This document shows, piece by piece, positions 32,871 to 44,946 of a stretch of 64,000 nucleotides of DNA. The DNA comes from Orobanche coerulescens. Its lineage: Eukaryota; Streptophyta; Magnoliopsida; Lamiales; Orobanchaceae. The position numbers and the translations under genes were made by a program. Where the stretch lies: positions 46,987,501 to 47,051,500 of the forward strand of contig CM065803.1 of NCBI GenBank assembly GCA_033398695.1, read 5' to 3'. The notes under the pieces are model-generated. The model was not told where the DNA came from, did no database searches, and saw nothing but the letters and a program-made list of their open reading frames with translations. Numbering within the stretch: position 1 is the first letter of the stretch; each line of letters opens with the position of its first letter.

Positions 32871-33822
32871 GATGATTACAGATCTCGCATGAAGGTCACA
32901 TTATGATTATATTCTTGAATGATAATGATGAACATACACGCTATACAACAATGAACGCATTAATTATGCAATAAAATGATCGTCGACATGGCCAGGAATA
33001 CGATATGATCGCATGAAAGATCGAGTGAGGCAACATGATTATATGATGAAATTCTGAAATAATTACCTTGGACAAGTTTGCAAGGTTGAAAATTCGATCC
33101 ACAAGGTCAACAAGCGAACCGTGAGGTGGTGGATGATTAATGAATTAATCTGAACAATGAGATTAGCGAGTGATAATGAATTAAGCGAGCGATGGGATTA
33201 ACTAAGTGGTGAATGAATTGGTGAGCGGTGAGATTGGTGAGTGATGAAGGAATTGGTGAGTGATGAATGAATTAAGCGAGAAATGGTATTGGTGGGTGAT
33301 GAATAAATTAACCGAGTGATGAATGAATTATCCGGTAATGATATTGGTGAGTGATGAGCGAATTAAGCGAGTGATGAATGAATTATACGAGTAATGATAT
33401 TGACTGAGTGATGAACGAATTAACTGATTGATGAGATCAAAATGATGATTGAGGATTATTAACTGATGAATGAGTTGATCCTTAATGCTTACACAAGTCA
33501 TGCGTGCTCCAAAACAATTAGTCATGAATCAATCATAACACTAATATCACATATATGTTTCAACAAGCATGAAAAATTAATAACATGATGAATGTATGAA
33601 CACAAAGAGAATCGAGTCCTTACACAGGTCATACGAAGCTTCGAGGTCTCGCGATACTAGTCTTCACTGACGACGACTCGATGAATGAATGACTCGTGCA
33701 GTCGCACTAATATTACGACTCACAAAACTTGACTGACTAAATTGTCATAACCTGACAATCCCACTACTACTGCGTCGGTAGAACCACATAACTCACATCT
33801 CAGGGTATTTCACAACCCAAAT
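32871..33822 (-). repeat. Element G leader with degenerate TGAATGA-type tandem repeats
   Basis: From about 33120 to 33440 the plus strand repeats gagtgatgaatgaattaagc-like units of 20-40 bp. There is no coding. Similar text occurs in the leader of element A (5890-6150), so it is a family trait. Confidence 0.7.
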
Positions 33823-33833
33823 CTCTGATACCA
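33823..33833 (-). promoter_or_regulatory. Primer binding site of element G
   Basis: The minus strand reads TGGTATCAGAG, 5 bases from the LTR; initiator tRNA-Met type. Confidence 0.9.
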
Positions 33834-33838
33834 TTTTC

Positions 33839-36761
33839 TGTAACACCCCCAAATCCTATTGGGTTATCACAATGCCGTAGACCCCTCGCCAGGAGATCCA
33901 CCAGGCGAACATGACTAAAATACATTAAATTAAACAACAAGGGAAAATCATAGTCCCTACCATGATATCCGACACAATATTCCGAGAAGGAATTTCAACG
34001 ACAACGATGGGCCTACATGGCCAAGAGTAAAAATACAACATCCACGAGCATCTGCTCGGGTAATACAAAATGACAAAGACTGACAACTGAAGAACACTCC
34101 AGTAGTGACCAACATGAACGACTCGGACTAGTATCGCTCGAATGCCTCGTCGCCATCATCATGCCCCTGTGTCTCAACTCTCTCCTCGCAAGCACCTAAA
34201 ACATGAAAACATGTTCCGCCCCCACGGGGTCAGTCATCCAGATAATGAACATCAAATACATGTATAACATGATATGCATCTAAAGGCAGAATGAAACGGT
34301 ATAATGATGATAATAATACGAGATGCTCACAAACCAAGGTAAGAACCGAGCATTCGTGAAATACTATACCCACAGCATACTATTAATACCTGTTCGACAG
34401 GTTAGAACATAAGTGCCCAACGGCGAATCATAATCACAGAACACCACAATGAATTACACGACATGAACCAAACCAGAACAGGATTAAATATGAATCACAA
34501 TGCCCGGAGGCTCCAATGAAATTAACAAGACAATCACAAGGCCTAAAAATCACTCAGCCGAAACTGTCAAATATCACAATCACATGAAGCCGAAACAGCC
34601 CGGAGCTGTTATCGATTAGGGCCGAAGCCACGGCATGAAAGCCGTATCACAATTAGGGCCGAAGCCACGGCATGAAAGCCGTATCACAATTAGGGCCGAA
34701 GCCACGGCATGAAAGCCGTATCACAATTAGGGCCGAAGCCACGGCATGAAAGCCGTATCACAGTTAGGGCCGAAGTCACGGCATGAAAGCCGTATCACAA
34801 TTAGGGCGAAGCCACGGCATGAAAGCCGTATCACAATTAGGGATGGTATCTTGTCTTGATCGGCGGCCACCATCTTCGACAGTCCCAACTCAACACCTCG
34901 ATTGCCTTAGGCGGCTAACCGATGACAATGATGCGGATGATTCCATGAATGCTTGAGCGCTTGATTTCCTTATACTGGCTAATGGATATGATCGATATGA
35001 TGAATGATTGAATACCTCGATTGCCTTAGAGCGGTCAATCGATACAATAATATAGTGAATGATTGAACATTTCGATTTGCTGCGACGGCAATTCGATAAC
35101 AATGATATGAAGGATGCCTCGGTACCTTTAATCGGTTACCGGCAGCGAAGGTGAGAAATGAATAAGCCAATGCCTTTAATCGGCGTGTACGGTTTTAATG
35201 ACAATCCAAAAGGAATAACAATAAATATTTGGCAAAATTGCGAAAGGTATCGTATCGAGCGATCTCTTAATATCAATGAATTCATGAAGAGACTAAGTCT
35301 CGGAATGATACAACACATTTATACACATATATGATGACATTAATCTCATTGACTAGTACAAGTATAAAACTTGCCTCAAACCGAAGGCGAGAAGGTACTT
35401 CCACGATCAACGTCCTTAATGAAATTATCGGCTCGAACAACCTTGAATAACATAAATACCAACAATTCTCTTAATACATGAATCAAGCATGATCACAACC
35501 AACTCAAAAGTCGATACAACAATACCCGAAACTCATTGGGGCATTAAAACAAACGCGTTGTAAACAATCTCCAATTGTTTACAACCAAAACTCAATTACA
35601 TCCGAAACCAACTTCCAATGAATGATTCAAACCCACAAAACCCCATGAATACTATCATTAATCCAAAATGAATATCCGAAAACGTGATTATAACGACAAT
35701 TAATCGAAAACCCCCAATTTCAACTCGATATTCAAAGTGTTCTTGAATAATCCCACAATAATCCAATGAATCCTTATATAAACTCATAATCATATACATG
35801 TCCCTTCATATAACATGATTATAACGTCCAAAACATCATATCTCAACATAGAATCGAAATCCAAGGTGTTGAAGAATATTACCTTTGAAGATCCAAGTAC
35901 ATTAATCAGAAGAACACGCGTTAAATTGAGTATCAAGGGCTTCACGATCGAAAGGAGATGAAGAATATCAAACCCCCTAATGATTTGTGAAGGAAAAACC
36001 TTCCCTCAAGCTTTCTCTCTCGGTTGAAGGTGATGAAAAGGGAGAAAAATGGTGAAATCTTTGAAAAAAGCGAATTTAAGGAGTTGGTGCTGTAGGACAC
36101 GGCCGTGCCCGATCGGCACGGTCGTCTCACCTGATTGGCGGCGGTGGCCGGCGAGGACTCGGCCGTGTCTGCCCGGCCGCGGCGCGCGAAGAGCCATCCG
36201 GCGGTGACCGTCAAAGCGACTTCGGCATGACTCGGCCGTGCAGGCGGACACGGTCGGGCGTCTTTGGCGAGCAATCTTGGCTTATCGGAAGGGCTCGACT
36301 CGGCCGTGCGAGCGACACGGTCGGAGTCTGAGCGGTGCCGGCATTTTCCGGGACGAGTGCGGCGCAGGCCGTGTCGGACGACACGGCCGATTCGTTCGGC
36401 GATGATCGCCAATAAGCGAAAAGTGAGCGGTTGAGCTAAAACGACCATAACTCTCTCGTCCGGACTCCGATTGACTCACCGTTTGAACCATTGGAAAGCT
36501 AACTCGATGCTCTATAATATTGCAAAGATTTAGAATTTTTGGAGTTACCAAAAATTAATGGTGATCTAACAAAGTCGAGCTCATATGAGGAAAGTTGAAA
36601 CAATGAACAATAACGATACACAACTCGAAGTTTTTCCGAACGGTGAACACGGTGAGTGAACATGATTGATGAATGATTATAATCGAGTGAAAATACACTG
36701 AGTGACAATCACTGAATGAAATTACTGAATGATAATGACTGAATTACAACCGGGTATTACA
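33839..36761 (-). repeat. Element G 5' LTR
   Basis: 2923 bp, with the same modules as the 3' LTR. Differences cluster at CAG/CTG/CCG sites and in the number of 37-bp units. Confidence 0.93.
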
Positions 36762-37190
36762 GACATGATCCCCGATAATAACTCGAGACTGGTATCATTC
36801 AAACTCCTCGTTGTCATCGTCATACCCCTATGCCTTAGGCTCTCCTCGTTTCATACCTAAAACATGTAAACCATGTTCCACCCCATGGGCCAGTTCATCC
36901 AGAAAAATGGACATCAAACATGTATATGATATGACATGCACCACGCAACAATCAAAATGGTAAAACAATAGTATAAAAAATTCAAAAACAATGGTCAATA
37001 CTGCAACCATGAAACACTATGCCCCGAGTATACAAGCAATACTTGATCCACTATCGAAATAAGGATACCCAAAAGCGAACAGTCAATAGTGTACAATCAT
37101 GAATTATTATGCCTATAACATACAATCAATATTGGTAGCTATATGAAATATGATTTGGCCACTAGGCAACAGTCAACACTATATGCGAAT
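36762..37190 (-). repeat. Old G-family LTR (H), right piece
   Basis: It resumes with gacat and follows the G LTR from about 28246 (cgactcggactagtatc against cgagactggtatc), diverging progressively to about 37170. Confidence 0.65.
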
Positions 37191-37787
37191 TAATGATATG
37201 TCTGAAGAAACACAACGTAAAGTTGTATACTACAATGATATTGCCGAAGCTAATGTAATACCGCCCATATTTTTCATATTTTATACATATTTCTATTTGT
37301 ACCTTTTATTAAATATTGAGTTTCATATTATTTATTATATTGGTATCAAACTTCAATTGAGATATGTTGCTAGTCGTATTGTTATATGTTTTCGAATAAA
37401 CTGCAATATCTCATATTATATTTCACCACAAGTATTCATTTTTTTATTATTAGAATCATTCACTCAATGAAATATGATTCTCTACTTTTAAACAATCAAG
37501 TGAGAAATTACTTTTAATTTCCTATTCGATCTCATTTGAAAGAAAATGAGCAATTGTATCACCTACTTGTTATGAAATATTACATATCTATTAATCATTT
37601 TAATACAAGCACAGCTGAGTTTGTCAAAATGAAAACCATGTCCTACAACCATATTCTATACTATAAACACATCTGAAATTATTCGAGATGAGGAACACAA
37701 CTGTATATTAGACTCACTCCAATCATTCACATATTTTTATATACACCTACAACACCATGAATACACTCTTATACACTCCAGGGCGGA
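37191..37787. other. AT-rich stretch, nothing recognised
   Basis: Very AT-rich with short chance ORFs (such as the plus-strand frame ending at 37470). I see no domain, repeat pair or RNA gene. Confidence 0.5.
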
Positions 37788-38635
37788 GTGTTAAGCCTGA
37801 GTCCCGATCGAAAACGATCTCGACCCCTGAAAGTGAAAACTAGAAATTCTAGTCAAGAATCTCACGAAACAAACACTGCATCACCACGGGATGGCTGCCT
37901 TACATATAGCCACCGGTGGAAATTGAAATCGAATACCATGATTTCTGTTCTTTCGCCTGAAGGGGGAGGTTGCACTGAATCCGGAAATCAGAATAATCCC
38001 GCAACCCCGAAATCCATCACTGCTGAACCGCCGCGACCGCCACCATCACTGTTGACCGCGAAACTAGAGCTAATGATGTCTTTCCAACTGTATGCCTCTG
38101 GTCATCCGCTGTTTGCCCGAGACAGCCACCGGAACATCCATATCGGTGAGATCGAGACTCCTTCGGAAATCTCCAAGGCCCAAACAGTGGAAAGATATTC
38201 ACCAAGATGATGTTCACCGAATCGCGCATTGGTAAATCCTAGATCAGATAGTTTTGCGAGTAATCTGACACAATAGCCCAAACAGATTGTCCGGGGTCGT
38301 CTGCTCGTTCCGCCATCGTTCGTCGCGACTGTCACCATCGGTATTTGCCGCCGTCTTGTTTTGTGGGCGTGCGCGTGTGGATAAGGGCCGACGGCATAGA
38401 GGAGACGAGAAGGGAGAGGGAGAGAGAGTAGATGGCGAGAAGAAGAGAGGAAAAGGAAAGGTGAACTATGTGTGTGTGTGCTTGTGTAATTTTCAGAAGA
38501 AGATGGAGAGGGCTGAGAGAGAGAGAGAGAGAGAGGGAGAGTCAGGACCGCGGGGGGTGGATGAAGAGAAGAATGGGGCAGTGGGAGATGAGTGTTAATG
38601 GGACAGACGGTACTATATATATATATATATATATA
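37788..38635 (-). other. Possible host-gene 5' end or promoter remnant
   Basis: On the minus strand, reading from 38635: a (TA)n tract, a (CT)n-rich run, CACACACA, more TC-rich sequence like a plant 5' untranslated leader, then mixed-composition sequence with ATG near 38402. A frame at 38102-38725 is open but begins in low-complexity sequence and matches nothing I know. Composition differs from the flanking transposons. Element J landed in the (TA)n tract. It could equally be part of an unrecognised repeat. Confidence 0.3.
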
Positions 38636-38786
38636 TGTTATGAACAGAGAAAAAAAGAGGAAAATAAAAGAGAAGAAGAATAGAGTGTGTATTAACATGA
38701 AGTAAAGGTCTTTATTTATAGACATCTGTGTCCCCAGGGTTTCGGGGTATAAAGGCCATTCATTAATAAATACATTAATTACAACA
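38636..38786 (-). repeat. Element J 3' LTR
   Basis: It matches 44378-44531. A TATA box reads TATAAATA on the minus strand (38713-38720). Confidence 0.88.
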
Positions 38787-38826
38787 CTCCTTGAATGACC
38801 TTTAATACATGCCTCATTAAAACCTT

Positions 38827-39229
38827 TTAAAACCCAGTGGGAAAAAAACCCGATCGAAGGAAAAAGAGTACAACTACTCCCGAAATCGATTTCATAAGAT
38901 CCTTGAGTTGACGCATTCCGATCTTGTATACTAGTCTTACGAATGTTGATGTCGGCAACGCCTTTGTGAATAAGTTATTGACTAATCACTTAAGTGAATA
39001 TTGATGTATATACCTTTTGAGATCAAGTGACATCGTCTTCATACAATATTTCCTCTTGAATATTATGATGTTCATGCCTCATCAACTCATTCGGAAAAAC
39101 CCTGTGGGAAAAATCGATAGAGAAAAAGAGTACATAGTATAAATTTGCTCATGTGTTGCATTGGTTGCCTCGTTAAAAACCTTAACTAAGAAAACCGGTG
39201 GGAAAAAACTTAGAAAGGGAAAAGAGTAC
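38827..39229 (-). repeat. Three direct repeats of a copia tail motif
   Basis: cagtgggaaaaaa...gaaaaagagtacaa-type text occurs at 38827-38873, 39091-39135 and 39180-39229. The first lies in the reading that ends VLFPSIGFFPTGF on the minus strand, a familiar Ale-lineage C-terminal/3' UTR text. Confidence 0.7.
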
Positions 39230-40800
39230 AACCATTTGGTCTTCGTGACCTTTTGACCTTCGAGTCGACATAATCTTCAAACCGATTTAAAAGTTATCAC
39301 TTCTTCCTCAAGATAACAATCTTGTACTCCAATACTGTGAATATAATTTTCAGACATGGAGAGATTTAGTGAATAAGTCTGCTAGATTATCATTATTGCT
39401 CTTCTGAAGCTCATGTGGAAATAAATTTCATCTTACTTGCCCAAACATTATATTCAACACATAAATGGAGAATATTTCTCATCAAAATAAATAGGCAGTA
39501 TGAGAACAAATATGAGATCATAATACCCTAATAGCCACCAATATTGAATCTCGATCTCTTTCATGTAATAGACCACTATGGTTAACACCATTCCACATTC
39601 TCCTTCTTGGAGAAATATTAAATTTTGCTAGCATGTTAACTTCAAATTGTATATCGGGCACGATAATGTAATGCTTCAATAGCATACAAGTACGGAACTT
39701 ACGGTCCTCTTATATCTTTGATATTTTCTTGAGATCTATATGAGTCGGTATCCACTTCAAGTGGTAAGACAACCTTTAAGCGACTAAATGGATAAAAACT
39801 TTCCATCATATATGCTCGATCTACAAGTCGAGACAATACTAATACTTAGTTTTATCTAAGTTTTCATTTTGAACTTGTCTTTAGACACGAGTTCAAATAA
39901 TTCACATATATCCTCTTCGGGAGGAATTCACTTAGTCGGTTGATCCACGGACTATTTCAAAATGTATAAATTTTTTTATAACTCAAAATAGTACATATTG
40001 CGAATTTCATGTTCCTATTACTTTAGGAACCTCAAGTCCGTCAGGGACTTTCATATAGATATTCGCGTCCAATGACCCATAGAAAAATGTGGTGATGACA
40101 TCACTAATTGAATATCTATATTCATAATAATTGTTATATGTATATTAAATGACGAAATTTAGTGCCAACGGGAGAATATGTTTTGGGTATGCGCTTAAAC
40201 CCTTCATATGCTAATCTCGCTTATTTTTCACCACTTTATTTTATTTTGCGAGTTAAGCTTTCTCTCAATTGCTTATATTTTATTTAGTGCTTCAGGCACT
40301 CCACTAGCAATTGTTGAGACACAAAGTGTTGTCGACAACTATCATTCTTATAAACAATTCTCCCATATTCACAAAGTCAATGACAACTTCAACAAAATCA
40401 AATATTCATCCTATAACATTTGATTTGGTCGTCCCATAATCCCAATATTATAATTATTTAGTGCACGTGCAAATTAAGGTATTGGGATTCTCGCCTTCGA
40501 GATGATCCTCTTGAGGTTTTGAAGTGATGTTATTAGTTTAATAAATTTGTATTCATGGATTTTATCTTTAATACCAATAAAGAATATGTCTCTCACTCTT
40601 AGGCGTCGAGGAGTATCAACAAATATATTTCGTTCACATTCGACTTTAATTCTTTATAGTACATATACAACTGGTATATGAGATTTCATCACTCCTTTGG
40701 CAATCATAACTTGTTGAACTTCAAGTTCATAGTGCGTAAATTTAAATATCCAACCCAACGAGAATTTTCCGACTTTCTCTTATTTATATTTCATATCTCC
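38861..40800 (-). pseudogene. pol: Element J copia pol remnant (RT and RNase H)
   Basis: Minus-strand readings: DVITTFFYGSLDANIYMKVP (40032-40097), the conserved RT stretch before the SLYGLKQ region; VVLPLEVDTDSYRSQENIKD (near 39710-39775), the RT/RNase H linker of Ale elements; NLADLFTKSL (near 39363-39400) and again LFTKALPTSTF...YKIGMRQLKDL (38880-38985), the RNase H C-terminus. Stops and frameshifts occur throughout. No integrase or gag motif is readable upstream. Confidence 0.78.
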
Positions 40801-43800
40801 CCTAATGTCGGGAATATTGAGTTAGATTATAAAATCGCGTATCAAATGATCAATTGACCCCAATTTTAGGCTCTAAATATGTATTTTGACAAAGTATACA
40901 TGTATTTTTCATGTAGCCCATATAGATACGTGAAATTATCATATGAGAAATCCTCTTAGGAGGTATTTTAATCACGCACTAATTACATATTGATCCAAAT
41001 ATTCATGCCTTGGTAATAATTTGGATCCTTGAATTATAAATTCATCGCAACATGGTCATTGGATGCAAAATACATCATGTAATTATTTGATACTCATTGT
41101 AGAATCAATATATAACTAGTTTGATTCTCGTCGAAGGATTAATGAAGCTCTTCGAGAGATAATAACAAGAATATTATCATTTGAATTCTACCAATCCTTC
41201 AGGGATTGTTTTAATAAGATATTGCAAATCAATTTCAATATCATTCCACAAATAAGATTGATCAAATCAATGTTAATATGACATATTGCATTTTTTTTTC
41301 ATTGGAGATGAACATATCACCTAAAACATAATGATTAAAATAATTAAATAATGAGAATAGAAGATAACAATGCTCGAAATAAAGCATAGAAAAATGCAAT
41401 CTCAAAATTTTAATATTCTTCAGGAATACTAAATTTATTTAACGTGGTCATCATAAACTTATTATAAAATTATGATGAGATATCGTTGTGTTGTTCTTCA
41501 GGAACTTCAACTATTTATTTTTAATTATCTTCAAGATTATTGAGATTGCAAATTTGTGTTTCTTCAAGAAACTAGTTAGAGGGATAAACATATATCACCT
41601 ACAATATGAATTATTCTTCAAGAATTTGTAATATTCATCAAGAATATTCATTGTGTTACTTCAGGAGCAACAATTTAAATCAATATAATGATAACTGTAA
41701 AAATAATTTAATAACGAGAAGGAGTACAAATGCTCAAAGTAAAGTTTAAAAAATTGCAACCCCAATATTTAATATTCTTCAAGAATATTAAATAACTTAT
41801 TTAATGTGTTCATCATAAACACATTGTTTTTAGTATGATAAGATATTGATGTGTTCATTAAGAACATCAACTATTTATTTATTAATAATCTTCAAGATTA
41901 TTAAGAATATTGTAATTTATGTTTCTTCGAAACTACAAAATTAGTGCAATATAATCGATTGCATAATTAAATCATATAGCAACAGAAAGACATGCATTAT
42001 AAAACATTTATAATAATCAAAACATGTCGATGCAATTGAGCAAATCACAATTTCTGCACAAGTAACAAAATACTTCTATTTTAATATCATGATTTGCAGT
42101 TTATGAAATGTATATATTATTAACAATAGTTTTTATATCCATTGATTTTTTTTTATAACTATGACACAACATACCTTAATAGTAGAATCATAAGAAAATG
42201 AATCAATTGAATCTGTCATATTTTAAGTCATTCATAGATAATTGTTCAAGCCTTTGAACCAAAATATTCATATCATATTTTAAATTGTACGGTATGTCTT
42301 AATCCACAATTATTCAATCAAAATATCATCAAAAGTTATTTTTGAAAAATTCTTTCAATTTTCGTAACTTTCGATCGGTAATAATGTTAATACAATATCA
42401 AATTTAAATTTATAGCTTCATACCTCTAGGAAGTCGATCCACCAAAAGAATGGAGAAGGTAGAACCATAGATCCAAAAGAATTAGATAATATGAGGTAGA
42501 ATCGCCGTGAATAAATATGTGAAAAAGCTCAAGATAATCGTGCTACTTAGGAGCAACGATGTGTAATCTTTATGATTATGATAAATCGTAACCATATACC
42601 AATCCTGCTACTTGAGTTAATAGTTGAAACATAATGTTATGCTTCTAATTTGTAATGTGGTTTCGTTATGAAACTTGAGTTTCAATAATATAATATTCGA
42701 TACTTCTCAACTTTAAGTTCAAGAATTTTGATATGAAACTTACGGTTTCAAATCATTATTAAGAAGAACGTCGTGTCCTTCAATTAAACTATGTGAAAAT
42801 GCAAGTTCATATTTAAATGGTGAATATTATGTAGAACTTTAGGTTCTTATCATGTGAAAGCGAAACTACAAGTTTACGCATAAAGATCTTTAATATTTGA
42901 CATATCACATGGTCATACTAATATTGAAACTTGAGTTTGAGAATTTATTCGCGAGATACTTATGAGATGAAACTTGGGTTTCAAATTTATTCACGTAATG
43001 TTTGTAAAGCATATGAAACTTGGGTCTCATATTTACTTATCTAGACGTGCATAATTGACATATAACATAATGTGCTTTACTAATGAAACGACAAGTGTCA
43101 ATATAGTTAATAGGAATATCATCGGCTACTTGAGGAGCGGATAACATGTTATTTGTACCACTTGAGTACAAATTTTGTAAGAATATTATTTGAATAATTC
43201 AGAATCTAAAAAAGTCAAAACATGAAAGTCGTAGATTTATCTTTCAGATTTCTAAATCATCTTAAAGCGTTTAAATCGGGCTTGGATGATCGAGATACGA
43301 TCAATTTAGTGGACAACAATTGATCACAAACTTCAATTCGGAGCAGCCACTTGATTCTCGATTTAAGTATCGCTACTCTCCGAATCTGAGAAAACTCAAA
43401 ACATGAAAGTCGTAGAATCTTTTGTTAGCTTTCCAAATCATCCAAGAACATCTCATTCGGAGTTCGGATGAGAGCTATACACTCGATTTACTGAACTACA
43501 ACAAATCTATACAAAAACACCAAAATAACTCGATTAATATCGATTCTTCAATTTTACTACACGATGATTGCTCGTCTTGATAATTTTTGAGCATCAATAA
43601 CGCATATAAAGCGTTGGAAACTGCAGGTTACTATTGACCTTTGAATCTTCGGGACCCAAATATTAAATATTATGATATTCAAGATCAAGAAATAATATTA
43701 GAACAAGTATATTTGTCAATAGTATTGCAATTAATTGTGCTACTTCTGGAGCAATAATTTTAAGAAATAAAATTACACGATAATAAATAGTGCAAAATAA

Positions 43801-44361
43801 AATAAATAAAAATAAAGTGCTTCTTCAAGAGCCCATATAATATTCTTCAGGAATATTATTTTGTGTTCTTCATCAGGAATTTACACAAAAAATTTTAGAT
43901 CTCGTAGTGTTCTTCAGGAACACATCATATTCAACTAGGATATGACGAAATAATAATCAAGAATATTTTAACTTAATAATCTTCTGGACTATTAAGAATT
44001 GTTAGATCTTGTTTCTTCAGGAAACAACAATTTATCGATTTGATAATAGATTTCTTAGATCATCATATATATTATTTATGTATGATGATAGTGAAATCAG
44101 AATAATTAGTAGAGAATATATGAAATATGCATATAATCTACATTAAAATAACAATTATATAATTAAGTCTAAATCTACATATAATCAGATTTTTTTTTTT
44201 GGAAGAAGAAGAAGAATACAGATCTGTAGCCATAGTCATAAGAATACAGATCGAGAATAAAAGACAAAGAAGATAAAAGAAAATCAGAACGCAATTCTAC
44301 CTTTCTGTGAAAATAGAGTACGTGCGCTAATGAGTAAGAAAAAAAAATTCTTTTTGAGAGA
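40801..44361 (-). other. Element J 5' interior: AT-rich, no readable gene, many small hairpins
   Basis: Here gag, protease and integrase are expected, but I can read none. The stretch contains at least 20 short inverted repeats with similar loops (see findings) and a direct repeat: tcaaaacatgaaagtcgtag at about 43214 and 43389, each followed by related text for roughly 70 bp. Confidence 0.6.
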
Positions 44362-44363
44362 GA

Positions 44364-44376
44364 TCGTGCTGATAAC
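44364..44376 (-). promoter_or_regulatory. Primer binding site of element J
   Basis: The minus strand reads GTTATCAGCACGATCT just inside the LTR, the PBS form common in short-LTR plant copia elements. Confidence 0.55.
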
Positions 44377-44377
44377 G

Positions 44378-44531
44378 TGTTATGAACTTGAGAGAAAAAA
44401 AGAGGAAAATAAAAGAGAAGAAGAATAGAGTGTGTATTCTTATGAGGGCCAAAGGCCTTTATTTATAGGTACACATCTAGGGTTTCGGGGGGTATAAAGG
44501 TCATTCATTAATAAATACATTAATTACAACA
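44378..44531 (-). repeat. Element J 5' LTR
   Basis: 154 bp; TATA box TATAAATA on the minus strand at 44460-44467. Confidence 0.88.
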
Positions 44532-44551
44532 ATATATATATATATATATAA

Positions 44552-44946
44552 GGGAATTATTAGGGGTTGGATTAATATGGAATTTGGGTTGGGTTTCTAC
44601 AAATAGGCCAAGTTGATTTTTAATAGTTGAAATATATTGTTGGATCAGATTCATCAATTTGAAGAGTTGAGAAAAGAAGATTAATTTGGATTAGAGATTT
44701 CATCGATGAATTGTCCGTTGATTTTCCTAAATTGACAGTCGAATTTTGAATAAAATCAGCTCCTTTCGACTTTGACCCAATTAAAGGTACGATGTCATTA
44801 AATTATTATCTAATGATAATTAATTGACTTATTGGAATCAAGTAAATTAATGATAATATTTTGATTAATTAATCGTATATTGGGATATGATTATTGGACG
44901 TACTTTGGGGACCATTGAGTGCGTGAGCTATCCCGTAATCAAAAAT
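44552..44946 (+). repeat. Flank between J and E, probably part of an old LTR
   Basis: AT-rich, no gene. It continues past element E at 54528. Together with 54528-55152 and 63429-64000 it looks like one A-type LTR in plus orientation. Confidence 0.45.

Larger units (their letters stand above)
27970..36761 (-). mobile_element. Element G: Gag-only gypsy-type LTR retrotransposon nested in LTR H
   Basis: Minus-strand element bounded by TGTAACACCC (27970) and GGGTATTACA (36761), with perfect TSDs gacat (27965-27969, 36762-36766). LTRs are 27970-30911 (3') and 33839-36761 (5'). The internal region is only 2927 bp and carries a broken gag but no RT, RNase H or integrase. The PBS, the pre-PPT hairpin and the LTR ends are of Tekay type, so it was presumably mobilised by an A-like relative. 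Confidence 0.93.
38636..44531 (-). mobile_element. Element J: Ale/Retrofit-like Ty1/copia retrotransposon, degenerate
   Basis: Short LTRs of 151 bp (38636-38786) and 154 bp (44378-44531) in direct orientation, starting TGTTGTAATT and ending TTCATAACA on the minus strand. Flanks are atata on both sides, a TSD within a (TA)n tract. The 3' half of the interior has readable copia RT and RNase H motifs on the minus strand; the 5' half is an AT-rich region with no readable gag. Confidence 0.88.

Noticed and set aside
37150..37470. Plus-strand frame of 106 codons
   Set aside because: Lies in very AT-rich DNA, hydrophobic by composition, with no domain and partly overlapping old LTR sequence.
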